The notes under the pieces: model-generated
Database searches by the model: none
What the model was told of the DNA's origin: nothing
The model's input: the letters and a program-made list of their open reading frames with translations, nothing else
Part shown: positions 46,897-54,290 of the stretch, piece by piece
Layout: every line of letters starts with the position of its first letter
How positions within the stretch are numbered: position 1 is the stretch's first letter
Program-made: the position numbers and the translations under genes
Assembly (NCBI RefSeq): GCF_001570585.1
Contig: NZ_BBXF01000003.1
Coordinates: forward strand, 97,353-161,352
Reading direction: 5' to 3'
DNA: 64,000 nucleotides
From: Herbidospora daliensis
GTDB lineage: Bacteria > Actinomycetota > Actinomycetes > Streptosporangiales > Streptosporangiaceae

Positions 46897-47757
46897 TCAG
46901 ATCAGCTGCACGACCGGGATCACCTCTGAGCCGATCTGCTCCAGCGGGGTCAGCTCGTACACCCCCTTGACCTGGCCGATCGCCAGGCCGAAGCCCATCT
47001 CGGCGAAGCCGCCGAGGTCGTCGACGATCTTCTGGGCACCGTGGGTGGTGTCGTAGGCGTAGTAGACCGTCTTCTGGATGTCGTCGTAGTTGCGGCCGAC
47101 CGCCTCGCAGTGGCCGCGCAGCACGTCGAGCTTGTGCTGGAGCTGGTCGGACGGGAAGAGGTTGCAGGCGTCGCCGTACTGGGCGACCAGGCGCAGCGTC
47201 TTCTTCTCGCCGCCGCCGCCGATCATGATCGGCGGGTGCGGGCGGGTGATCGGCTGCGGGGAGTTCAGCGGCCGCTCCAGCTGGAAGTGCCGTCCCCGGT
47301 ACGGGCTCTCGTCGCCGTCCCACATCTGACGGCAGATCTGCAGCGCCTCTTCGAGGATCTCGAAGCGTTCGGCCAGCGGCGGGAACGGGAAGCCGAGGCC
47401 CTTCGACTCCTCCTCGTTCCAGGCCGCGCCGATGCCCAGCCAGGCCCGGCCCCCCGACAACACGTCGAGGGTGGTGACGATCTTGGCGAGCAGACCGGGC
47501 TGCCGGTAGATCACCCCGGTGATCAGGGCCAGCAGCCGCGCCCGCGAGGTGTGCGCGGCGATCCAGCCCAGGGTGGTGTACGCCTCCAGCATCGGCTCCT
47601 CGGGAGCCCCCACGCCGTGGATCTGCCAGAAGTGGTCCATCACCGCGATGGTGTCGAACCCGGCCTGGTCGGCGGTGGTGACGATCTGGGCGAGCCGGTC
47701 ACTGAGCACCGGGTCGCCGGGGTACGTGAAACTCGGGATCTGAAGTCCAACCTTCAT
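46897..47757 (-). CDS. LLM-class F420-dependent oxidoreductase
   Basis: The 286-residue protein shows the luciferase-like TIM-barrel: MKVGLQIPSFTYPG at strand 1, TIAVMDHFWQI, RARLLALITGVIYRQPGLLAKIVTTLDVLSGGRAWLGIGAAWNEEE. The subgroup uses coenzyme F420 in actinobacteria. The substrate is not indicated. ATG 47757 is preceded by TAAGAATGTAAGC, which contains a possible -10 but no ribosome binding site. Isolated between genes on the same strand. Confidence 0.88.
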   Translation of the reverse strand: MKVGLQIPSFTYPGDPVLSDRLAQIVTTADQAGFDTIAVMDHFWQIHGVGAPEEPMLEAYTTLGWIAAHTSRARLLALITGVIYRQPGLLAKIVTTLDVLSGGRAWLGIGAAWNEEESKGLGFPFPPLAERFEILEEALQICRQMWDGDESPYRGRHFQLERPLNSPQPITRPHPPIMIGGGGEKKTLRLVAQYGDACNLFPSDQLQHKLDVLRGHCEAVGRNYDDIQKTVYYAYDTTHGAQKIVDDLGGFAEMGFGLAIGQVKGVYELTPLEQIGSEVIPVVQLI

Positions 47758-47776
47758 GCTTACATTCTTACCGCCA

Positions 47777-48316
47777 TTACCTCGAAAGCCCCGCGAGGGC
47801 CTCCCGTTGCGCGGTGCGCGCCGCCGTCATGTCGGCCGCCAGGGCGAGGGCGTCCCCGGCGGCGCCGGCCTTCTGCTCGCTGGCGGTCACCATGGCCGAC
47901 TGGTCGAGGTGGCCCTTCAGGCTCCTGACCAGGATCTTGTCGAACGCCTTCCCTTTGGCCCTGGCCGCCGCCTCGATCAGGATCGGGGTCGGCATGCCGG
48001 GCATGTCGTGCCCCTCGTGCGGGTTGGGGCCCGCCTTCGCGCTGGTCAGGAGCGCGCGAAGACGGGCCAGTTCGGCCCGGTGACCCTGGCCGACGGACCC
48101 CGCCAGCTCGGCGAGCGCGGGGTCCGCGGCCCGGTTCGGGGCCAGGTCGAGCACTTTCAGCATGCGCTCGTTCATCGCCGCCATGAGCTGCGCCCACGCC
48201 ACGTCCGTCGGGTTGTACGAGGCCACGGCCACCACCGGGGTCGGCGGGGGCGGCGGCGCCTCAGACGTACACGAAGAGAGCGCGAGGATCAGGGCGGCGA
48301 GAACGAGGCGTCTCAT
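47777..48316 (-). CDS. Lipoprotein resembling DUF305 without its histidine pair
   Basis: The 179-residue precursor has a lipobox (LALSSC, C16). The mature part follows the DUF305 layout (PTDVAWAQLMAAMNERMLKVLDLA ... GHDMPGMPTPILIEAAARAKG), but the normal HH of the MMIPHH motif reads NE, so the usual metal or interaction residues are lost. One HEGHDMPGM block remains. ATG 48316 overlaps the stop of the DUF1996 gene by 4 bp, so the two are co-translated. Function unknown. Confidence 0.72.
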   Translation of the reverse strand: MRRLVLAALILALSSCTSEAPPPPPTPVVAVASYNPTDVAWAQLMAAMNERMLKVLDLAPNRAADPALAELAGSVGQGHRAELARLRALLTSAKAGPNPHEGHDMPGMPTPILIEAAARAKGKAFDKILVRSLKGHLDQSAMVTASEQKAGAAGDALALAADMTAARTAQREALAGLSR

Positions 48317-49590
48317 GGGCGGCCGTTGGCCCCGCACTTGATGACCGGACGGATGCAGTCGCGCACCCGCTGCCACATCTCGGCCTCGGGCCAGGCGTTG
48401 AAGAAGTCACCGTGCATGGTGAATCCCCGGCCCGACGAGAGGCGGATCCGCGACGGATCGCCGCTCACCGGGTAACGCAGCACCTGGCGCAACTTCGGCA
48501 CCGGCACCGGGTGGGTCGACGGGCACGCCTGGTTGACCGGGTAGGCCATGTGGCTCTTGTGGTCGGGCGAGTCGAGGTTCACCCCGTCCCAGCACTGCGG
48601 GAAGTCCAGGTACGACTCCAGCATCGTCCCGGCCGGGCAGTTCACGAAGTCCTTCGACGCGCCCGCCTCGTTGGCGTGCAGGCACGACCACCGGGCGATC
48701 GTCGTGCTGTCGGGCGCGGTCGCCTTGGCGTTGCCGGCGACGATGCGCAGGCCCAGCGGGAGCGGCTGGATCTGCGCGGTGATCTCGGGCCGCACGCCCT
48801 CACCGAGGTAGTAGAAGGTCGTGATGACCGGTTCGACGGGCTGGTCGTTGACGTACAGCGTCGGCACCCAGTACGACGACAGGTCGATGCGCGGGTTGCA
48901 GTTGGAGTCGCCGGCCAGCAGCGATTCCACGGTCGAGTTCGCGTTCGTCGTCAGGTTGCCGAAGAACGAGTGCATGTGCGAGGCGCCCGGCAGGTTCGGG
49001 TAGATGATCGGGTCGTCCGGGAGCCGGTGCGTGAACGGGCAGTCGGCCAGGAACTCCGACACCCGCACGATCGGGCCCTGCGGCTGGGTCGGGGTGGGCG
49101 TCGGGGTGGGGCCGCCGCCGGGGCCGTACACCTCGAACTCCCACAGGGACACGCCGTAGCCCGTGGCGCGGGCGGTGGTGTAGACGCGGATGTAGCGGGC
49201 GGACGTCTGGGTGAAGCCGATTGTCTGCACGCCGCCGGTCTGCGCGGTGCGGGTGGCGACCGTCGTCCAGCTCGTGCCGTTGGAGGAGGTCTGGAGCTGG
49301 TAGGCGGTGGCGTAGGCCGCCTCCCAGCGCAGCACGACCTGGTTCATCGTGGTCGCGGCGCCGAAGTCGACGCGCAGCCACTGCGGGTCGGAGAACAGGC
49401 TCGACCACCGGCTGCCGGCGTTGCCGTCGACGGCGTTGGCGGCGACGTGCCCGCCCTCGACCGACGACGCGGTGGCGGTCTTGCCCTGCGAGATGGGGGC
49501 CGCTTCGGCCCGTTGGGTGACGATCGTGAGCATCGCCAGGATCAGCACGCCGATCGCGGCGATCCTGGCCCACGTGATGGTCAGGGACAT
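48313..49590 (-). CDS. Secreted discoidin (F5/8 type C) plus DUF1996 protein
   Basis: The 425-residue precursor has a signal peptide (to about residue 31), an F5/8 type C domain (SQGKTATASSVEG to SLWEFEVYG, residues 34-155), a Pro/Thr linker and a DUF1996 domain (FTHRLPDDPIIYP, GASHMHSFFGN, HKSHMAYPVNQACPSTHPVPVP). DUF1996 proteins are secreted by fungi and actinomycetes and often carry carbohydrate-binding domains; activity unknown. ATG 49590 with GGAG upstream is preferred over TTG 49602. It lies downstream of the GH16 gene on the same strand. Confidence 0.88.
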   Translation of the reverse strand: MSLTITWARIAAIGVLILAMLTIVTQRAEAAPISQGKTATASSVEGGHVAANAVDGNAGSRWSSLFSDPQWLRVDFGAATTMNQVVLRWEAAYATAYQLQTSSNGTSWTTVATRTAQTGGVQTIGFTQTSARYIRVYTTARATGYGVSLWEFEVYGPGGGPTPTPTPTQPQGPIVRVSEFLADCPFTHRLPDDPIIYPNLPGASHMHSFFGNLTTNANSTVESLLAGDSNCNPRIDLSSYWVPTLYVNDQPVEPVITTFYYLGEGVRPEITAQIQPLPLGLRIVAGNAKATAPDSTTIARWSCLHANEAGASKDFVNCPAGTMLESYLDFPQCWDGVNLDSPDHKSHMAYPVNQACPSTHPVPVPKLRQVLRYPVSGDPSRIRLSSGRGFTMHGDFFNAWPEAEMWQRVRDCIRPVIKCGANGRP

Positions 49591-49618
49591 CGCGTACTCC
49601 AATGGTGGGGGGTGCTCC

Positions 49619-49639
49619 CCGGGGGCGTGGGGCCCCCGG
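49619..49639 (-). terminator. Possible weak terminator after the GH16 gene
   Basis: CCGGGGGC and GCCCCCGG form an 8-bp stem with a 5-base loop in the 58-bp spacer. No T-run follows, so partial read-through into the DUF1996 gene is likely. Confidence 0.45.
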
Positions 49640-49648
49640 AGAGGTGGA

Positions 49649-51820
49649 TCACTGGTACACGCGCACGTAGTCGACGAGCATCTGCTTGGGGAAGCCGGTG
49701 GAGGCGTCCGGCGGACCCGGCCAGTCGCCGCCGACGGCGAGGTTGAGGATGATGTAGAACGGGTGGTCGTACACCCACGGGCCGCGGGTCGCCTCGACCT
49801 GGGCCTTGCTGAGCGTGAAGACCTGGCGGCCGTCGACGCTCCACGTCATGCCCTGGCTGTTCCAGTCGAGGGCCCACACGTGGTAGTCGTCGGAGAAGTC
49901 GGCGCCGTTCGGCAGGGTGTTCGGCGCGCCGATCCCGCCGCCGCCGTTGTAGGCGGGCGCGTGGATCGTGGTGTACGACGTCTTCACGTCCTTGCCGAGC
50001 ACCTCGACGATGTCGATCTCACCGTTGTACGGCCACGGACGGCCGGTCAGGAAGTCGGCGCCCATCATCCAGAACGCCGGCCACAGGCCGTTGCCCTTGG
50101 GCACCTTGATCCTGGCCTCGACCCGGCCGTAGGTGAAGTGGAACTTCGTGCCGGTGTTCATGCGGTGGGAGGTGTACTGGCAGGTCCCGCCCGGACACGA
50201 CGAGCCCGGCGTGACCTCCTGGCGGGCCTCCATGACCAGCTGCCCGGCGCCGTTCATGTTGGCGTTGTTGTTGTTCGTGTAGTACTCCAGCTCGTTGTTC
50301 GGGCCGGTGCCGGGGTCGGGCCGCCACTTCGCCGAATCGGGCTTGGTGCCCGCCGCGCCGTTGAACTCGTCGCTCCAGACCAGCTGCGGGGGGTTGCGCG
50401 GGTCGGGCGGCGCGGCGGGCGGGGTGTTCGGGGCGCCACCGGTGCCGTACACCTGGAACTCCCACAGGCTGTAGCCGTAGGGGGTGGCGCGCTGGGTGCC
50501 GTACATCCGGACGTACCGCCCGCTCCCCGTCACGTTGATCGACTGCTTGAAGCCGGTCCCCGTCGTGGTGGAGTAGACGTTGGTCCAGTTCGTGGCGTCG
50601 TTGGAGGTCTGGATGTTGAACGACCGCGCGAACGCCGGGTCCCACTGCAGGACCACCCTGCGGATCTGGGCCACCGCGCCGAGGTCGACGTAGATCCAGC
50701 CCGGGTCGACCCAGCCCGTGGTCGAGCTCGTCGCCCAGCGGCTGGCCGGGTCGAGGTCGAAGGCGCGGGCCGGCGTGCACTCGTAGCAGTTCCCGTCGCT
50801 CTGCGACGTCGAGGCGACGGCGGGCTTGTTGTACGACAGCAGCCGTTCCCCACCCGGGTCAGGTGACGGGGAGGGAGAGGGGCTGGGACTCGGCGACGGG
50901 GACGGGGACGGCGACGGGCTCGTCGTGGTGGTTCCGGTGCGCACCTGGATCTCGAAGAGGCTGACGCCGAACGGCAGCGCCCGGTTGCTCATCACGATCC
51001 GCAGGTAACGGCCCGACCCGGTGGCGGTGATGTTCTCGGTGCCGCCGGCGCCCGTGGTCGTCGCGTAGATCTGGGTGAACGTGGTGTTGTTCGGCGAGAC
51101 CTGGACCTGGTACGTCCGCGCGAAGGCGGCCTCCCACACCAGCGTCAGGCCACAGATCGACGTGGTGGCACCGAGGTCGATCGTCACCGACTGGGGCTCG
51201 CCGTAGGCGCTGGCCCACCGCGTGCCGGCGACGCCGTCGACGGCGTTGGCCGCGACGAACGTCCCCTCGGTGGAGGTCGCGGTGATCGGCTTGCCGAGCG
51301 CGGCGTTGCCGCCGCACGTGCCGGTCGGGCCGGTCGATCCGTACACCTGGAACTCCCACAGGGAGTACCCCCAGGCGGTGCCCCGCTGGGTGCCGTACAT
51401 GCGGACATAACGCCCGGTGCCGGTCACGTTGAGGGTCTGGACGCCGCCCGTTCCGGCGGTGGTGGTGTGGACGGTCGTCCAGGTGGAGCCGTTGGCGGAG
51501 GTCTGGATCTGGAACGCCCGCCCGTAGGCGGCCTCCCAGTTGAGCACGACCTGGCTGATGGTCGCCGAGGCGCCCAGGTCGACCTGGATCCACTGGGGAT
51601 CGGCGAAGGCGCTGGCCCACCGGGTGCCGGTGCTGCCGTCGACGGCGGCGGACGCCGTGAAGGCCCCCTCGACCGAGGAGGCGGTGGCGGTCTTCCCCTG
51701 CGAGAGCAGGGCGTCGGCGGCCTGGGCCGGCTGGATGGCGACGTAGGAGGCGAGCAGCGCCAGCGCTGCCGCGATGAGCACGCCCAGGCGTAACCGGCCC
51801 GGACTGCGCGATGAACTCAA
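49649..51820 (-). CDS. Secreted GH16 endo-beta-glucanase with three discoidin domains
   Basis: The 723-residue precursor has a signal peptide (to about residue 34), three F5/8 type C domains (about 38-165, 172-300 and 335-470) joined by a Ser/Pro linker (SPSPSPSPS), and a C-terminal GH16 domain (LVWSDEFNGAAG) with the catalytic motif GEIDIVEVLG holding both glutamates. Such enzymes cleave beta-1,3- or mixed beta-1,3-1,4-glucans; the domain order matches laminarinases. The start is TTG 51820 with GAGGAG upstream. Two LacI-like operators and a TTGACA -35 lie upstream, suggesting induction by oligosaccharides. Confidence 0.93.
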   Translation of the reverse strand: MSSSRSPGRLRLGVLIAAALALLASYVAIQPAQAADALLSQGKTATASSVEGAFTASAAVDGSTGTRWASAFADPQWIQVDLGASATISQVVLNWEAAYGRAFQIQTSANGSTWTTVHTTTAGTGGVQTLNVTGTGRYVRMYGTQRGTAWGYSLWEFQVYGSTGPTGTCGGNAALGKPITATSTEGTFVAANAVDGVAGTRWASAYGEPQSVTIDLGATTSICGLTLVWEAAFARTYQVQVSPNNTTFTQIYATTTGAGGTENITATGSGRYLRIVMSNRALPFGVSLFEIQVRTGTTTTSPSPSPSPSPSPSPSPSPSPDPGGERLLSYNKPAVASTSQSDGNCYECTPARAFDLDPASRWATSSTTGWVDPGWIYVDLGAVAQIRRVVLQWDPAFARSFNIQTSNDATNWTNVYSTTTGTGFKQSINVTGSGRYVRMYGTQRATPYGYSLWEFQVYGTGGAPNTPPAAPPDPRNPPQLVWSDEFNGAAGTKPDSAKWRPDPGTGPNNELEYYTNNNNANMNGAGQLVMEARQEVTPGSSCPGGTCQYTSHRMNTGTKFHFTYGRVEARIKVPKGNGLWPAFWMMGADFLTGRPWPYNGEIDIVEVLGKDVKTSYTTIHAPAYNGGGGIGAPNTLPNGADFSDDYHVWALDWNSQGMTWSVDGRQVFTLSKAQVEATRGPWVYDHPFYIILNLAVGGDWPGPPDASTGFPKQMLVDYVRVYQ

Positions 51821-51854
51821 CGTGTCTCCTCGGGAGGGCGGGGGGTGAAGTTCG

Positions 51855-51866
51855 GGGAGCGCTCCC
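51855..51866. promoter_or_regulatory. LacI/CebR-like operator 1 (GGGAGCGCTCCC)
   Basis: A perfect 12-bp palindrome centred on AGCGCT, 35 bp before the GH16 start and downstream of the -35. The core is as in the Streptomyces CebR (cellobiose repressor) site TGGGAGCGCTCCCA; the outer bases here are G and T. Confidence 0.7.
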
Positions 51867-51899
51867 TGGGCCCTGAGGTTCTCCTTTTGTTCCGATATC

Positions 51900-51905
51900 T
51901 GTCAA
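51900..51905 (-). promoter_or_regulatory. Candidate -35 of the GH16 gene
   Basis: TTGACA on the reverse strand. The -10 is uncertain: GAACCT follows after 18 bp. The operators sit on both sides of this promoter. Confidence 0.4.
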
Positions 51906-51953
51906 GTATCAAATTAACTCTGACGTAACGAAGGCGAAAGGGTTAACCGGATC

Positions 51954-51967
51954 GGAGAGCGCTCTCC
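51954..51967. promoter_or_regulatory. LacI/CebR-like operator 2 (GGAGAGCGCTCTCC)
   Basis: A perfect 14-bp palindrome centred on AGCGCT, about 134 bp upstream of the GH16 start, 100 bp (centre to centre) from operator 1, so a looped repression complex is possible. Confidence 0.7.
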
Positions 51968-52225
51968 TGAAGCGATCATGGGGCTGACGAGTGGCGTTTG
52001 AGCTTTGAATATCCGATGGAACGCTTCCCGCCGATGTCAGGGGGCGTTTTGCTGACAAGCCCCGGTGTGAGCCATTGACGAGCGCAGCCAGTGCGGGTCA
52101 CCCTGATGAGGGAACGTTCTCTTCATGATCGTTTAAGTGATGGCCGTGAATCCGTGGACGAGCTCGTACGTCCACTAGACCTATAACGCTTCGATAACAC
52201 ACCGGGTTTCGCCGGTCGCGGTGCG
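51968..52225. other. Non-coding spacer between GH16 and the PD-(D/E)XK-like gene
   Basis: No gene is evident. It contains a perfect inverted repeat GTGGACG and CGTCCAC with an 8-base loop (52154-52175), followed by TATAAC (52191-52196), a possible -10 for the rightward gene, and an isolated TTGACG near 52075. Base composition is AT-richer than the neighbouring genes. Confidence 0.5.
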
Positions 52226-52231
52226 TAATGT
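52226..52231 (+). promoter_or_regulatory. Candidate -10 box of the PD-(D/E)XK-like gene
   Basis: TAATGT ends 7 bases before ATG 52239. A GGAGG between it and the ATG is only one base from the start, too close for normal use. Confidence 0.4.
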
Positions 52232-52238
52232 CGGAGGC

Positions 52239-53111
52239 ATGCCGCCCACGACCGAGCACGAGATGTGGCTGGACCTGTTCGCCAACAACCCCCGCCTGGC
52301 CCCCGACCTTCTGATCGAGACCTTCGGCGTCCACGTGCCCTCCTACGAGGAAGCGCGCATCGAGACCCCGGTGACGAACGAGGCCAAACCCGTCGAACTG
52401 CGGGCCGACTCCGTGATCGTGCTCCGCAACAGGGGACGGCCGGTCCTCGCCTGCGTCGTCGAGATGCAGCGCGACCACGATCCGCACAAAGTGTGGACGT
52501 GGCCGAAGTACGTCACGGCCGTCCGGGCCCGCCACAAGTGCCAGACCATCCTGCTCGTGATGTGGCCCCGCGCCGACGGCGCGGAACGCGTGTCCGCGCC
52601 GATCGTCCTGGGGCCGTCGTCCATCGTGACGCCCTATGTGATCGGCTTGTCCGCCCTCCCCTTGGTGACCGACCCGGCGCAGGCCATCGCCAATCCCGAG
52701 CTGGCGACGCTCTCCGCCCTGGCACACGCCGAAGGTCCGCACCGTGAATCGGTGCTCGCGGCGACCAGCGCGGGCGTCCTGGCATTCGGGAAAAAGGACG
52801 CCAAAGAAGCCAGAACGTACACTGACTATCTCTCGGAGGCGTTGAGCGAAGCCGCCTCCCAGCTGTGGAGGACACTGATGGGTGTGGCATCCAGGGAGTA
52901 CCGCAGCGAGTGGGCCCGCGGATTCGTCGCGGAGGGCAGGGCCGAGGGCAAGGCCGAAGCCGTGCTGGCGATCCTCCGCCACCGCCGGCTCCCCGTGACC
53001 GAGGAACTCCGCGACCGAATCCTGGCCTGCGTTGATCCCGAGGTGACGGAGACGTGGCTGGAACGCGTCTTCCACGTCGACAGCGCAGAAGAGCTCCTGT
53101 CGCACGATTAA
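52239..53111 (+). CDS. PD-(D/E)XK-like protein of an actinobacterial paralogous family
   Basis: The 290-residue protein matches a family common in many copies in actinomycete genomes, with the block ELRADSVIVL ... VLACVVEMQ, in which D and ExQ resemble a PD-(D/E)XK nuclease core related to Rpn/transposase-type proteins. The C-terminal half contains EWARGFVAEGRAEGKAEAVLAILRHR, the alpha-helical tail with the AEGRAEG signature of that family. Biochemical role unproven. ATG 52239 is favoured over GTG 52221 because TAATGT sits 7 bases before it. Isolated, and next to an IS remnant. Confidence 0.75.
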   Translation: MPPTTEHEMWLDLFANNPRLAPDLLIETFGVHVPSYEEARIETPVTNEAKPVELRADSVIVLRNRGRPVLACVVEMQRDHDPHKVWTWPKYVTAVRARHKCQTILLVMWPRADGAERVSAPIVLGPSSIVTPYVIGLSALPLVTDPAQAIANPELATLSALAHAEGPHRESVLAATSAGVLAFGKKDAKEARTYTDYLSEALSEAASQLWRTLMGVASREYRSEWARGFVAEGRAEGKAEAVLAILRHRRLPVTEELRDRILACVDPEVTETWLERVFHVDSAEELLSHD

Positions 53112-53149
53112 GCGCAAAGGCCGCACGCACACCGCGTTCGCGGGTCAGC

Positions 53150-53345
53150 GGCGACGCCTTTGCCGAGGTATAACGGCCGCCATCGCGCCGACGACCGACA
53201 GTAGGCCGAGCGTGGTCGGTGGTGATGACGCGCTTGCTGCCGTTGGTCTTCTTGTTCGCGTCGTATCCGCGCGGATCGTGGCCGACAGTGTCATCACGCT
53301 CTTGGAATCGGTGATCCCCGCCGAGGGCCCGATTCCGATCCGCTT
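53150..53345 (-). pseudogene. Decayed IS5-family transposase fragment
   Basis: On the reverse strand GPSAGITDSKSV (about 53327-53295) in one frame continues as RGYDANKKTNGSKRVITTD (about 53275-53215) in another and then TLGLLSVVGAMAAV in the first frame. Together these match the central part of IS5-type transposases (PSA.IDSQSV ... TRGYDANKKVNGRKRH ... DTLGLLL). At least two frameshifts and loss of both ends make it non-functional. No terminal inverted repeats were found. Confidence 0.75.
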
Positions 53346-54290
53346 CCGCCGCCACAGCGCCGCGAGAATTTTCGGCGGGCGAAGCGTCAGCACGCGGTCT
53401 GGCAGGGCGGGAGTTGCCTTCGGGTGCAGACCGCCTACACGATCGCGCCCCCGACCCCGGCCGGCGCCCGCTGCGTGTTGGCGGGTCGGAGGGATTACGG
53501 CGTTCTCGGACCATGCCGCACGGCCCTTGTCGGCGAGATCGCCACTTCTTCAACAGGCACCACGCGGTCATCGCCGGCAATCCGACTGCCGATAAGGCGG
53601 CAACGACTCCTACGCCCGCCATGCCCCGATCGCCACAAGGCCCTGGGTGCCATTGCCATTCCACCTCGCAATTGGGATCGGGCACGTGCGGCATGGCTCA
53701 GGGCTGGCTGAGGGCTTTTGGCCTGCTCGATTGACGGGTCCGCCCTCCGCGCCAAGATGATCACTGTTCATCTGCTCCGGCGGTTTTGTGAAAATGCATT
53801 ATTGCCGCGCGGGTGTGATCTCTGGCTTTAGCCAATCGATGCATGGCCCCTTGAATTTCTCTGATTCGCTTATCGGCCGGCCATTCCTGCCGAACGGCCG
53901 GGCGAGCAAGCACGCGTCTGCTGGTGGCCGGGCTCGTGCTCGACGTGCGGCAGGGGCCTGTCCTCCCTTGCGGCCGGCGGCGTAACCATTCGCCCGCGGA
54001 TTCGACATTCTCGAATGAATCGTGGGAAGTCCGCGAATCCAAGCCCTTGACAAGGTGTGTCGCATTTATCAAGGCTGTGATAGGTAGAAAATCGAAGAGG
54101 ATTCGAGTTATTCGAATGGTGATGACAGGAATGCCGAAGCGAGGTCGGCGTCCGTGAGAGGCCGGTGCCGGCTCGTCGACGTCACCATGACCGAGAAGCC
54201 CACGATCGATGACCCCGATCGGCCCATGGAGTCACCGCGCGCGGACGCGACGGGGCCGGACGGACGCCTTGCTCAACGGAAAAGGAAACA
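53346..54290. other. Gene-poor, comparatively AT-rich spacer
   Basis: I see no convincing gene. Short open frames exist on both strands but have no ribosome binding site or family resemblance. The part 53750-54150 is clearly AT-richer than the rest of the window. It carries an inverted repeat CATTC and GAATG around TC (about 54007-54018) and a related TCGAGTTATTCGAA stretch near 54103. With the transposase fragment to its left it looks like an eroded insertion or transfer region. Confidence 0.6.

Noticed and set aside
53761-54157. Short open frames on both strands (for example 53761-54072 reverse and 53924-54157 forward)
   Set aside because: No ribosome binding site, no conserved motif and unusual composition; more likely non-coding.
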